A stretch of DNA of 36,870 nt from Lachnospiraceae bacterium (GTDB taxonomy: Bacteria; Bacillota; Clostridia; Lachnospirales; Lachnospiraceae), in contig JAJQHQ010000020.1 of NCBI GenBank assembly GCA_021199655.1, positions 1 through 36,870 of the forward strand, written 5' to 3'. The position numbers and the translations under genes were made by a program. Shown here piece by piece: positions 1 to 8,049 of this stretch. The first letter of the stretch is position 1. Every line of letters starts with the position of its first letter. Below the pieces are notes generated by a model. The model worked only from the letters and a program-made list of their open reading frames with translations. It had not been told where the DNA came from and ran no database searches.

Positions 1-55
1 ATAAGTTTTCATACGTACCTCGCAGCGAGTGCGAGGTACTGTCCTGAATAGTTAC
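1..55 (+). repeat. Right end of structured repeat family A (copy A1)
   Basis: This is the terminal part of a repeat that recurs at 5851-6036 and 9721-9894; the window edge cuts off the rest. It contains a hairpin with arms at 15-24 and 30-39 and a 5-nt loop, followed by the end sequence GTACTGTCCTGAATAGTTAC, which is identical to the reverse complement of the outer end of the third copy. The stem base pair that is T-A in the other copies is C-G here (GTACCTCGCA/TGCGAGGTAC), so pairing is kept while sequence changes. Confidence 0.75.
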
Positions 56-199
56 TTTCATTCATGCTTTCCAGCAAGTGCTAAATATTATCCTGCACAG
101 GCGAAAAGCCAACCATATGATTCGAGTGAAAAAGGGTATGATACCACGGATTGCTCCCGTGTTCCGCACTCTAGCAATCCTAACACTATATTTTCTGTA
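56..199. other. Non-coding stretch with short palindromes
   Basis: No convincing gene is seen here. The stretch holds a short palindrome near 135-145 (GGTATGATACC) and an 8-bp inverted repeat GGATTGCT/AGCAATCC at 148-155 and 173-180. The 10-mer ACGGATTGCT also appears near 32754 between the two ABC transporter genes, so this may be a degraded dispersed repeat. Confidence 0.4.
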
Positions 200-239
200 A
201 GACAAAAACAGGCTGCCGTACGGCAGCCTGTTTTTGTCT
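200..239. terminator. Bidirectional terminator, 40-bp perfect palindrome
   Basis: Positions 200-219 and 220-239 are exact reverse complements (AGACAAAAACAGGCTGCCGT as the left arm). The GC-rich core is flanked by A5 on the left and T5 on the right, so an RNA made from either strand folds into a hairpin with a U tract. It ends transcription of the hydrolase gene that finishes at 278 on the minus strand, and probably of a gene to the left of the window. Confidence 0.8.
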
Positions 240-277
240 AGCGTTCATCTGTAGTCATCTGTAATAACCATGGAGTC

Positions 278-1921
278 TTAATAGAACCAGTGGTCTCCTA
301 TCTGTACCCCTTTATTCGCAGTCGTATTGAAGTAAAGAGCTCCGCCTGTCGGATCCTCTCCGCTGATTGCTGCTGACGCTGCGGTATAACAGGTGCTGGG
401 GACACCATTCGCAATCGCCTTTGCAAGCGCTCCGCTGGAAGCCGGACTGAACTGGCCGCTCTGATAGATCACTTCGCTGATCGTGTTCGGGAAAGAAGAG
501 CTCGCCACACGATTCATCACTACCGCACCGACCGCTACCATGCCTTCGTAGCTCTGATTGCCTGCCTCGCAGTAGATCAGCGCCGCAAGAAGGGTCGTGT
601 CGTCTGTGCTGGCAGAAGTCGTGGCCGCTGCTGCTTCAGTCTCAGAAACCGTCGATGCCGCTGCTTCTGTGGAAGCTGTGGTCTCTGCCTCAGTGGAGTC
701 CGTCGTCTCCGCTTCTGTAGAAGCAGTCGTCTCCGCCTCATATGAGGAAGTCACAGCATTGCCATTCTCATCATAATATGTATCGGTATCCGCGTCGTAA
801 TAGCTCTCTCCGCTTGAAGAGGAGGACTCTGTGCTGGTCGTCTCTGTCGAAGTTGTCTCCGATGACGAGGAACCGGAAGAAGTCGAACCCGACGAGGACG
901 AACTCGAAGAAGACGATCCCGATGAGCCTGAGCTCGAAGAGGACGATCCCGATGAGGACGAATTCGAAGAAGACGATCCCGATGAGGACGAACTCGAGGA
1001 GGTCGAGCCTGACGAGGACGAACCGGAAGAGGTCGTTCCGGACGAAGTCCCTGTAGAATCTGATGAAGCCGCAGACGCCGTCTCTTCCTCTGTATAAGTC
1101 TCTTCCGCCTCCGGCCAGATCACGCCATAAAGCTTCTCAAGCTGTACGCGCTCCTCATCCTTGGGCGTCGCTCCCTCGAACAGCATGACACTGGTCACAT
1201 CTTCGCTGGAAACAAAAGCCGTCGTATCTTCATCATACAGGATCTCAATCCAGTGATCATAATCATTTACTACCTGATAAACATCGCCGGCATCCATGGT
1301 ATCCTTGACCGTGGCTCCATCGTCCGCTGTGTAAACATTCACTCCGTCCCAGTCTGCGCGAACACCCTCCGCGCCGTATACTTCCGCGATCTCCGCCACA
1401 TCACTTCCATAAAGCAGATAATCGCTCATCACATAGCCGGTAATGCCGTTCGAATAAAACTGTGTCCAGACATCGCCTCTCTCGATCACCCAGACTGCGG
1501 TACCCACATACAGATAGCCAAGAACCTCACTTTCCGTATCGGCCGCGCTGCGGATATTGACGCCGGTGTCCACATAAGCGCTATTGATGATCGCTACCTG
1601 CGCCCACGCGTCTTCTTCCTGATACGCAACCGCCACAAAGCTTGATTCCTCTTCGGTCTCAGTCTCGGCTTCGGTCTCTGTCTCGGTCTCAGTCTCAGCT
1701 TCGGTCTCTGTCTCAGCCGCGTCAGCAGCTGTCTCGCTCTGGGCAGTCACTTCCGCAGTCGTCTCTGCCGCTTCTTCCGCAGCTGTCTCCGTCTGCGCCG
1801 TCTCTGTCTCTGTAGCTGTCGCCAGCAGCGAACCATCTGAGAATGCCACAGCCCCGGTCACAGCCGTAGCTGTCATCACCGCAACCAGACCAAAAGCGAT
1901 CCAGATTGATTTTTTCTTCAT
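278..1921 (-). CDS. Secreted SleB/CwlJ-type cell wall hydrolase with SH3 domains
   Basis: The product is a 547-residue exported protein. The chosen ATG follows GGGAGG at good spacing; an in-frame TTG five codons upstream has no such support. An N-terminal signal sequence (MKKKSIWIAF then a hydrophobic stretch) is followed by a Glu/Thr-rich segment, then SH3-like modules (VNIRSAADTESEVLGYLYVG is typical of bacterial SH3 cell-wall-binding domains), a long Ser/Gly/Thr-rich linker, and a C-terminal domain of about 105 residues of the Hydrolase_2/SleB family. The motif LIYCEAGNQSYEGMVAVGAV carries the expected catalytic glutamate. SleB-type enzymes are lytic transglycosylases used in spore cortex or wall remodelling; the linker and SH3 modules suggest a wall-bound exported enzyme rather than a strictly spore-cortex enzyme. 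It stands alone, with its own promoter and terminator. Confidence 0.88.
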   Translation of the reverse strand: MKKKSIWIAFGLVAVMTATAVTGAVAFSDGSLLATATETETAQTETAAEEAAETTAEVTAQSETAADAAETETEAETETETETEAETETEEESSFVAVAYQEEDAWAQVAIINSAYVDTGVNIRSAADTESEVLGYLYVGTAVWVIERGDVWTQFYSNGITGYVMSDYLLYGSDVAEIAEVYGAEGVRADWDGVNVYTADDGATVKDTMDAGDVYQVVNDYDHWIEILYDEDTTAFVSSEDVTSVMLFEGATPKDEERVQLEKLYGVIWPEAEETYTEEETASAASSDSTGTSSGTTSSGSSSSGSTSSSSSSSGSSSSNSSSSGSSSSSSGSSGSSSSSSSSSGSTSSGSSSSETTSTETTSTESSSSSGESYYDADTDTYYDENGNAVTSSYEAETTASTEAETTDSTEAETTASTEAAASTVSETEAAAATTSASTDDTTLLAALIYCEAGNQSYEGMVAVGAVVMNRVASSSFPNTISEVIYQSGQFSPASSGALAKAIANGVPSTCYTAASAAISGEDPTGGALYFNTTANKGVQIGDHWFY

Positions 1922-1999
1922 TAGAAATCCTCCCAAACCTGTGTTACTACATTTTTATTAAAAATTATTACATAAATGTTAAATCTCGTTTGCGAGGTT

Positions 2000-2028
2000 A
2001 TTGTAATATGTTTCGATATGTTTGTCAA
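2000..2028 (-). promoter_or_regulatory. Sigma-A promoter of the cell wall hydrolase gene
   Basis: On the minus strand a perfect -35 TTGACA (2023-2028) is followed after 17 nt by -10 TACAAT (2000-2005). It lies about 80 bp upstream of the hydrolase start. A small CTCG/CGAG hairpin (1984-1995) sits at the start of the leader. Confidence 0.8.
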
Positions 2029-2070
2029 TGTTTTTTTCTTATTCATTCCGGTTTTGTCCGGTTTTATGCC

Positions 2071-2113
2071 AAAAAAGCCGGAAAAGCATTGAAAAAAACA
2101 ATGTTTTTCCGGC
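2071..2113 (-). terminator. Intrinsic terminator of the pyridoxal kinase gene
   Basis: On the minus strand arms at 2113-2099 and 2091-2077 (GCCGGAAAAACATTG pairing with CAATGCTTTTCCGGC, one mismatch) enclose a 7-nt loop and are followed by six T residues. It lies about 60 bp beyond the kinase stop codon. Confidence 0.8.
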
Positions 2114-2132
2114 CGGAATAGTGGAAACGCCG

Positions 2133-2145
2133 CCTCGCTTCGCAT
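2133..2145 (-). repeat. Fragment of a dispersed repeat shared with the lacZ insertion
   Basis: The minus-strand 13-mer ATGCGAAGCGAGG also occurs twice inside the lacZ gene (plus strand 22399-22411 and 22513-22525). Here it lies between the kinase stop codon and its terminator, in a GC-rich palindromic context (GCCACGCC nearby, also an arm of the other lacZ insertion). It is probably an eroded copy. Confidence 0.4.
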
Positions 2146-2171
2146 GGCGTGGCTGCTCATAAAATGTTTTC

Positions 2172-3047
2172 TCATCTGCACAGCAGTCCCAAAAGCTCCT
2201 CGAAGCACACGCCGTCGGTCAGCGGAATATCCATCTCCATGGATTTCTGCACGCAGAGCTTGATAAAATGAGATGCCTTGCGCACAGATTCCTGAAAATC
2301 CACGCCGTTGACCGCATCGGCAGCGATAATGGCGGCAAAGACGTCCCCCGTGCCGCAGCGCTGTGTGCCGACTCTGTGGGTGCGCACGAACCGCGGCTCG
2401 GTGCCTTTCTCAAAACAAAGATTAGCAATAAATTCCCCCTGCGGGATGCCGGTGATCACGACTTTATCCGGTCCCATCTTCGACAGCTCCTGTGCGAGAG
2501 AGATTACCTGCTCCGTCTTCCACTTCCCGTCATGCCAGTTCTCACCGGTCAGAATGCAGGCCTCTGTCAGATTCGGTGTCAGGATGTCCGCACGGGCGGC
2601 CAGCCGCTTCATTTCGCGGCACATTTCAGGCGTATAGGTCGAATAAGCCTCCCCATCATCCGCCATCACCGGATCCACAATGACTGTCGTTCCATCCTGC
2701 GCAAAATCATCCAGAAACCGCAGCACAATCCGGATCTGCTCTTTTGAACCTAAAAATCCGGTGCTGACACCGTCAAAGTTCAGCCGCAGCTTTTTCCATT
2801 CATCCATGTAGGGCTGCATGCTTTCAGTAAAATCCTCAAAGAACCAGCTCTCGTAGGCCGTGTGATTGGAAAAAATGGAGGTCGGCACCGGGCAGCACTG
2901 CACCTTCATCGCAGATATGACCGGAATGGATACGGTCAGTGAGCAGCGTCCAAAACCGGTGAAGTCGTTGATGACCGCGATTTTTTTCTGACGGAGCGGG
3001 CTTTGGGCGGGTGCACTTTTTATGTTTTTATTTTCATATTCTTTCAT
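2172..3047 (-). CDS. pdxK: Pyridoxal/pyridoxamine kinase (PdxK/PdxY-like)
   Basis: This 291-residue protein belongs to the ribokinase superfamily and should phosphorylate B6 vitamers (pyridoxal, pyridoxamine, pyridoxine) with ATP in the salvage route to pyridoxal phosphate. Features seen are the N-terminal KKIAVINDFTGFGRCSL substrate-binding strand, VIVDPVMADDGEAYSTY in the middle, ILTPNLTEACILTGENW typical of this family, and the anion-hole motif RCGTGDVFAAII, where the Asp of GTGD is the catalytic base. The start at 3047 is preceded by GAAGGA at 7-8 nt. A longer open frame reaches 3149, but a promoter lies inside that extension, which argues against it. The gene appears monocistronic, with its own promoter and terminator. 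Length is normal for the family (about 280-290). Confidence 0.88.
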   Translation of the reverse strand: MKEYENKNIKSAPAQSPLRQKKIAVINDFTGFGRCSLTVSIPVISAMKVQCCPVPTSIFSNHTAYESWFFEDFTESMQPYMDEWKKLRLNFDGVSTGFLGSKEQIRIVLRFLDDFAQDGTTVIVDPVMADDGEAYSTYTPEMCREMKRLAARADILTPNLTEACILTGENWHDGKWKTEQVISLAQELSKMGPDKVVITGIPQGEFIANLCFEKGTEPRFVRTHRVGTQRCGTGDVFAAIIAADAVNGVDFQESVRKASHFIKLCVQKSMEMDIPLTDGVCFEELLGLLCR

Positions 3048-3093
3048 ATGGGGGTCCTTCTCTGTTCCAATGAACCGTTTTTTAACGTACAGA

Positions 3094-3122
3094 ATCATAT
3101 CACAATTATTCATTCGCAGCAA
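3094..3122 (-). promoter_or_regulatory. Promoter of the pyridoxal kinase gene
   Basis: A minus-strand -35 TTGCTG (3117-3122) and -10 TATGAT (3094-3099) are separated by 17 nt, about 45 bp upstream of the kinase start at 3047. Confidence 0.65.
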
Positions 3123-3179
3123 CTGATCCTTCTGCCGAAAAAACTTCACTGATCAGAAGTTTTCCTTTTACAGAGCATG

Positions 3180-3211
3180 AAAAAACATCCCATTTTAAAA
3201 AACAGGATGTT
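3180..3211 (-). terminator. Intrinsic terminator downstream of ppk1
   Basis: On the minus strand AACATCC pairs with GGATGTT (arms 3205-3211 and 3184-3190), with further A-T pairing inside the loop, and a run of T residues follows. It is about 90 bp beyond the ppk1 stop codon and upstream of the pdxK promoter. Confidence 0.6.
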
Positions 3212-3303
3212 ATTCCAAAAATATATTGACACGGCTGCGCAGTGAAGCCTTTCTTTGCCGCCGGATTTATGCCAGCCGGATTCGCTGCGTACAGGCAGGC
3301 AGA

Positions 3304-5598
3304 TCACGCGCCCTGCGCCGCTTTCTCATACGCTTTCGCGGTAAAATATTCCTGCGCGTTCAGCGCCTCCTCCCCATCCGGAACGCTTCTTCTCACATAA
3401 GAGCCGTCCGGCATCTGGTCTCTCGCCTTAACGTTATCGTGCAGCATCACGTCAAACATGGCATGCAGGCGCGTCCGCAGCGCCGGATCGTAGATCGGCA
3501 CGGCGACTTCCACGCGGCGCAGCGTATTTCTCGTCATAAAGTCCGCTGAGGATATGTACAGTTTTTCCCGTTCTCCGGTTCCGAAAATATAGATGCGGGA
3601 ATGCTCCAGATAGCGGCCCACAATGCTGATGATATGAATATTATCGGTGGATCCCGGAAGTCCGGACTGGATGCAGTTGATCCCGCGGATAACCATGTCC
3701 ACACGCACCCCCGCCCTGGAGGCTTCAATCAGCTTGTCGATAATCTGCTTATCTGTCAGGGAATTGATCTTGACGCCAATGTATGCGTCACGCCCCTCTT
3801 TTTTCTCACGGATCTCCTCCTCTATCATATCCATTACGCGGTTCTGCAGACATTTCGGGGCTACGAGCAGATGATCCATGTTTTCAACGGTCTCTCCCAT
3901 AAACAGGGCCGCAAATACCTCTCCCGCTTCCCTGCCGATCTCTTCGTTCGCCGTGATCAGAGACAGATCTGTGTACAGGCGGGAAGTCTTTTCATTATAA
4001 TTGCCCGTGCCGATCTGGGTAATATACTGGAAGGGTTCTGTGTCCGCGGCTGCAGCGCTTTCTGTGCCCTCTGATACCTCACGTCGCCGCGTGATCAGGC
4101 AGAGCTTCGAATGCACCTTCAGTCCATCCAGGCCATAGATCACATGGCAGCCCGCGTCCTCCAGGCGACGCGACCACTCGATGTTGTTTTCCTCATCAAA
4201 GCGCGCTTTCAGTTCCACCAGAACATCCACCTGCTTGTCGTTCTCCGCGGCGGTCACCAGTGCCTCGACCACCTTACTGTTCTTCGCGAGGCGGTAAAGG
4301 GTCATTTTAATGGAAATAACCTGCGGATCCATCGCTGCTTCATTCAGCATATTCAGGAACGGCGTAATACTTTCATACGGATAGGAAAGCAGAATGTCAT
4401 GCTTGAGTACCTGCGGAATCATCGGCTCGTCATAATGCACCATCGTGCTGTGCTGCGGACTGCGTTTCTCATAAAACAGCTCCGGTCTGTGCCGCAGCAT
4501 ATCCTGAATCTTATACAGGAAGGACAGATCCATCGGCGCCGATGTAGAAAAGACCTGCTCTTCTTTGATTTTGAATTCTTCGCAGAGCTGTATCACGATC
4601 GCATCGCTCAGCTCCCAGGAAATCTCCAGCCGCACCGGACAGAGCTTTCGGCGCTGCTTGATAACCTCCGCCATATGATCGCGGTAATTCAGTTCCTCAT
4701 CGTAGATCCGGTCTGCATCGATATCGGCGTTTCGCGTGATCCGGATCAGAGACTTCCGCACGATCGTATATTTTTTGAACACCAACGGCAGAAAATGCAG
4801 GATCATCTCCTCCGCGAGCATGTAGCAGCCTGGGCGGGACGGGATCGGAATCAGGCGGCTGATCACATCGTTGCTGCACGGAATGATCGCCAGCTTTCCT
4901 TTTTCCCGTTTTGAATTCAGCACAGCCACCGCATAGATATCTTCATTCCGCAAAAACGGGAACGGCTGCTTTCTGCCAACGACCATTGTCAAAAGCAGCG
5001 GCTGAATTTCTCTGGTAAAATATTTTCCCAGCTCTGCTTCTTCCGAGGCTTCCAGAGAAGCAAAGGTCATAAGCCGAATCCCCTGCGCCGCGACATCTTC
5101 CATCAGCGCTTTGTAGACGCCGTCCTTGCGCCGGTTCAGCTGCTGCACCTCGGCAAGTACAGCCTCCGTCTGCTCCGCCGCCGTCATATTGGTCTTGTTC
5201 TCACGTTCCTCTTTTTTCAAAAGCATCCGGTCGTGCAATGACCCTACACGTACCATAAAGAACTCATCCAGATTACTCTGAAAAATGGAAAGGAAATTCA
5301 GCCGCTCACACAGCGGGTTCTGTTCTGATTCGGCCTCCTCCAGCACTCGTTCGTTGAATTTCAGCCAGGAAAGCTCCCTGTTCTGATAGCAGCTGACATC
5401 TTTCTTCATTGTGTTTTTTACTCCCGTATTCTCTGTACTGTCACGCTGACCGGTTTTATCATATCGGCCGCTTTTCCCATCTGCGCCGGCCTGATCTGTC
5501 CCACTGTTTTCTCCGGTCATACTTTCTTCACCGGCATCCCTATCTCCACCGTCTTTCCGGTCTTTCTCCCCGTCGGGAACCAGTTCAACCTTCTTCAC
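3304..5598 (-). CDS. ppk1: Polyphosphate kinase 1
   Basis: PPK1 reversibly moves the gamma-phosphate of ATP onto long-chain polyphosphate. The 764-residue protein contains the N-terminal PPK domain beginning CYQNRELSWLKFNERVLEEA, the middle domain, and C-terminal phospholipase-D-like domains with both conserved histidines: His496 in KVHSKLCLITRR (the autophosphorylated residue in the family) and His666 in LEHSRIYIFGTGE. A hydrophilic extension of about 64 residues precedes the usual family start. I keep the GTG at 5598 because it overlaps the stop codon of the micro-gene upstream (GTGA, 4-nt overlap) and no Shine-Dalgarno precedes it, which points to translational coupling. An internal ATG at 5409, 11 nt after GGGAG, would give a normal-length enzyme and is the main alternative. 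The Na/Pi transporter gene lies upstream on the same strand. Confidence 0.93.
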   Translation of the reverse strand: MKKVELVPDGEKDRKDGGDRDAGEESMTGENSGTDQAGADGKSGRYDKTGQRDSTENTGVKNTMKKDVSCYQNRELSWLKFNERVLEEAESEQNPLCERLNFLSIFQSNLDEFFMVRVGSLHDRMLLKKEERENKTNMTAAEQTEAVLAEVQQLNRRKDGVYKALMEDVAAQGIRLMTFASLEASEEAELGKYFTREIQPLLLTMVVGRKQPFPFLRNEDIYAVAVLNSKREKGKLAIIPCSNDVISRLIPIPSRPGCYMLAEEMILHFLPLVFKKYTIVRKSLIRITRNADIDADRIYDEELNYRDHMAEVIKQRRKLCPVRLEISWELSDAIVIQLCEEFKIKEEQVFSTSAPMDLSFLYKIQDMLRHRPELFYEKRSPQHSTMVHYDEPMIPQVLKHDILLSYPYESITPFLNMLNEAAMDPQVISIKMTLYRLAKNSKVVEALVTAAENDKQVDVLVELKARFDEENNIEWSRRLEDAGCHVIYGLDGLKVHSKLCLITRRREVSEGTESAAAADTEPFQYITQIGTGNYNEKTSRLYTDLSLITANEEIGREAGEVFAALFMGETVENMDHLLVAPKCLQNRVMDMIEEEIREKKEGRDAYIGVKINSLTDKQIIDKLIEASRAGVRVDMVIRGINCIQSGLPGSTDNIHIISIVGRYLEHSRIYIFGTGEREKLYISSADFMTRNTLRRVEVAVPIYDPALRTRLHAMFDVMLHDNVKARDQMPDGSYVRRSVPDGEEALNAQEYFTAKAYEKAAQGA

Positions 5599-5708
5599 AG
5601 TTTTTTTTTACGTTTTGCGTTCGTATAGATTGCGGCGCCCGCGATCAAAGCCGCCAGCAGTACGACTGAAATTCCGTATCCGATCATGCTGAGCATTCCT
5701 CCTGCCAT
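5595..5708 (-). CDS. 37-residue single-pass membrane micro-protein upstream of ppk1
   Basis: An ATG preceded by a perfect AAAAGGAGG seven nucleotides away opens a 37-codon frame. It encodes a short Gly/Met-rich start, a hydrophobic helix (ISVVLLAALIAGAAIY) and a basic tail ending KRKKKL, which by the positive-inside rule should face the cytoplasm. The TGA stop overlaps the ppk1 GTG by four bases, so ribosomes ending here could reinitiate on ppk1. No family is recognised. It may be a regulator or membrane anchor for polyphosphate kinase, or simply a leader peptide that sets ppk1 translation. The ribosome site, helix and overlap together make chance unlikely, but expression is not proven. Confidence 0.72.
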   Translation of the reverse strand: MAGGMLSMIGYGISVVLLAALIAGAAIYTNAKRKKKL

Positions 5709-5749
5709 GTTATCGCCTCCTTTTCGATCCTTTACTGTTCAATATCTAT

Positions 5750-5776
5750 GCATTTACTTCAATCTTCGCATTTACT
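5750..5776 (-). promoter_or_regulatory. Direct repeats upstream of the micro-gene/ppk1 unit
   Basis: GCATTTACT occurs at 5750-5758 and again at 5768-5776 (AGTAAATGC on the coding strand), 18 bp apart, 40-70 bp upstream of the micro-gene start. It could be an operator, but no clear -35/-10 pair could be fitted around it. Confidence 0.3.
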
Positions 5777-5850
5777 CCAATTCTTCTTATCTTCCATCAC
5801 ATGATTTCAGCAGATACGTATCACTTTTCATCCTGCGTGATGAAATATTC

Positions 5851-6036
5851 GTAACTGTTCAGTACCTTCACAGTTACGGGAAAAAGTCCATTTAAAATCG
5901 CGTCTCCGCTGCCGCTTCGGTCGGTGCTAAACGAACGTCCACTGGACGTTCAGCGCCGCGATGGGACTTTTTCCTGTATGATAAACATTTTCATACGTAC
6001 TTCGCAGTAGATGCGAAGTACTGTCCCGAATAATTA
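5851..6036. repeat. Structured repeat family A, complete copy A2
   Basis: This 186-bp element lies between the Na/Pi transporter and the micro-gene/ppk1 unit. Its ends are an imperfect inverted repeat (GTAACTGTTCAG versus TAATTATTCGGG). Inside are a hairpin GTAACTGT/ACAGTTAC (5851-5877), a central inverted repeat GGAAAAAGTCC with GGACTTTTTCC-type arms (about 5879-5889 and 5964-5974), and a hairpin at 5997-6021. The last bases supply the transporter stop codon. It could act as a terminator or processing site between the two transcription units. It has no coding capacity. Confidence 0.75.
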
Positions 6037-7707
6037 AAAATCCTTAAGGCTCAGCTGGTTCATCGCGACCTCCGCAAGGTTCACGCAGCTGTTGCCCATG
6101 CGGTCAATGCAGTGCAGGATCCGCATGAACGGCGCTGTCAGGCTCTTCTTGCAGGTGCCTTCCGTCACACGCCGCATATGCGATTTGCGCATCTTGATAT
6201 CCAGATCCAGAACCTCGTCCTTATGCTTGATGATCTTCTTCAAAGCTTCTTCATCTCCGTCAGAAAGAGCCATCAGTGCATTTATATACATCTTTTCAAT
6301 CTGTTTCAGGCTCTCCGTGAGGTCTCTGATAGCCTTCTCCGAATAGTTGTAGCCCTTGTCAAGCTTTTCCTGCACCGTCTCTGCCATCTCCACGGAAAGA
6401 CTGCTCATACGGTCCACATCGCTTAGCACATACATCAGCTTCGCGGTCTGTGTCGCCTGCTGTTCCGTCAGCACACCCGAGGAAAACAGATCCGCCAGAT
6501 ATTCGTTGATCTCCACCTGCAGCGCTTCCATCGCCTTTCCGTATTCCCGCACCCGGTTCAGCACCTGCGTGTCGCCGCTTGTCACTGTGCCTAAAACATC
6601 ATGCAGCATATCTTTGGCAATCTCGCCGCAGTGCAGGGTCTCCTTTGCTACCAGCTTCAGCGCGGCTGCCGGCTGGGAAAGAACATTTTTGTCAAGATAA
6701 AGCGGCACGGCCGGATCTGCCTCCTCCTGTTTTCCGTCCGGTATCAGCTTCATGACCAGCTTCACCATAAAGCCGAGGAGAGGGATCCAGAGCACCGTCA
6801 TGGTGATATTGAAGATCGTGTGCGCGTTCGCGATCTGTCTGGAGATGACATCCACCTCCGCCCCGCTCGGGGAAATCGACCGGATCAGAGCCGCATACGG
6901 CTTTATAAACCAGATGAAAAGCAGCGCACCGGAAATGTTAAACAGCGAGTGTGCGACCGCGGTCCGCTTCGCGTCTTTTGACTGCCCGATTGACGCCAGG
7001 AGCGCTGTGATCGTCGTTCCGATGTTATCGCCGAGCAGGATCGGGATCGCGCCCGTCAGCCCTAAGATGCTCGTCACGCCGTCCGCCCCGGCCTGCGACG
7101 CAAAATTCTGCAGTACGGCAATCGTTGCGCTGCTGCTCTGTACCACCAGAGTCATCAGTGTGCCGACCAGCACGCCCAGTACCGGCACATCGGCTACCTT
7201 CTCAATCATGCTTGTGAACACGGGGCTGGAAGCCAGCGGCTTCATCACGTTTCCCATCGTCTCAATTCCGAGAAACAAAAGTCCGAAGGCAAACAGCGTC
7301 AGGCCGATGTTTTTAATCCGCTCTTTTTTACATACAAACGAGATAATAAAGCCGATGAAAATAAATACGTATATATAATCTGTAATCTTAAAAGCAATGA
7401 TCTGCGCCGTGATCGTCGTACCGATATTTGCGCCGAAGATGATCGAAATAGCCTGCGGCAGCGTCATCAGTCCCGCGCTGACAAAGCCGATCGCCATGAC
7501 CGTCGTCGCGCTGCTGCTCTGAAGCACCGCTGTTACCAGCGCACCCGCCAGCACGCCCAGCAGGCGGTTTCTCGTCAGCAGCCCCAGAATCTGCTTCATC
7601 CGCTCCCCGGCCGCTTTCTGCAGGCATTCGCTCATCAGGTTCATGCCGAAAATAAAAATCGCCAGCCCGCCAAACAGTCCAAATATGATCTCAAGTGTAT
7701 CGTTCAT
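6034..7707 (-). CDS. Na/phosphate cotransporter with C-terminal PhoU-like domain
   Basis: This 557-residue membrane protein belongs to the NptA/Na-Pi cotransporter II family and should import phosphate with sodium. The two inverted repeats of the family are visible: each has a QSSSAT signature (residues about 63-69 and 190-195) followed by a GANIGTT or GDNIGTT motif, within several hydrophobic segments. After about residue 350 comes a soluble helical region resembling PhoU (ETLHCGEIAKDMLHDVLG and HCIDRMGNSCVNLAEVAM). The ATG at 7707 follows GAAGGAG at 7 nt; an extension to 7782 lacks a ribosome site. The promoter region carries a Pho-box-like repeat, fitting induction by phosphate starvation, and the downstream ppk1 unit suggests a phosphate acquisition and storage block. 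Confidence 0.92.
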   Translation of the reverse strand: MNDTLEIIFGLFGGLAIFIFGMNLMSECLQKAAGERMKQILGLLTRNRLLGVLAGALVTAVLQSSSATTVMAIGFVSAGLMTLPQAISIIFGANIGTTITAQIIAFKITDYIYVFIFIGFIISFVCKKERIKNIGLTLFAFGLLFLGIETMGNVMKPLASSPVFTSMIEKVADVPVLGVLVGTLMTLVVQSSSATIAVLQNFASQAGADGVTSILGLTGAIPILLGDNIGTTITALLASIGQSKDAKRTAVAHSLFNISGALLFIWFIKPYAALIRSISPSGAEVDVISRQIANAHTIFNITMTVLWIPLLGFMVKLVMKLIPDGKQEEADPAVPLYLDKNVLSQPAAALKLVAKETLHCGEIAKDMLHDVLGTVTSGDTQVLNRVREYGKAMEALQVEINEYLADLFSSGVLTEQQATQTAKLMYVLSDVDRMSSLSVEMAETVQEKLDKGYNYSEKAIRDLTESLKQIEKMYINALMALSDGDEEALKKIIKHKDEVLDLDIKMRKSHMRRVTEGTCKKSLTAPFMRILHCIDRMGNSCVNLAEVAMNQLSLKDF

Positions 7708-7875
7708 GTCTTTCTCCTTCGTTTCCTGCCTTCGACATCTGCCTGGGGTCACGGTTTTCACTTCCTGTGTCCCCTTTGACACTGTCTTCTATTTTTTGAT
7801 GTTTTCTTTTTATATTGTGTTGTCCTCATCAAATCATTTTTCATTTGCTTCTGTACGTCAATAGTTTAACGTATT

Positions 7876-7943
7876 TATATAAAGTGCAATATCGGGAGCG
7901 TGTAAAGGAAATGTAAAATCTGTGTAAGATGGAATCTGTGTAA
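7876..7943 (-). promoter_or_regulatory. Pho-box-like repeats and promoter of the Na/Pi transporter
   Basis: On the minus strand TTACAC, TTACAT and TTACAC occur at 7922-7927, 7911-7916 and 7900-7905, exactly 11 bp apart. A further TTACAC lies at 7938-7943. A -10 like TATATA (7876-7881) follows the last repeat after 18 nt, so that repeat takes the place of the -35. Direct TT(A/T)ACA repeats with about one helical turn spacing are the known PhoP binding pattern in Firmicutes. The gap 7708-8049 holds nothing else that I recognise. Confidence 0.65.
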
Positions 7944-8049
7944 CATAAAAAGATATGAAATGGTTTTAACGCGCAGTTCGCCAGAAAAGGGTATGCATCA
8001 ATAGAAGATGTGCCGCAGAAAAATCAGCAGAAATAGTGAGATAACATGA

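Noticed and set aside
29-241. Possible small gene at the left edge
   Set aside because: It runs through repeat A1 and the terminator palindrome, with no ribosome site.
742-1097. Open frames on the plus strand within the hydrolase gene, rich in Glu/Asp/Pro or Arg/Ser
   Set aside because: They are antisense images of the Ser/Gly-rich linker of the hydrolase, with no ribosome site or family likeness.
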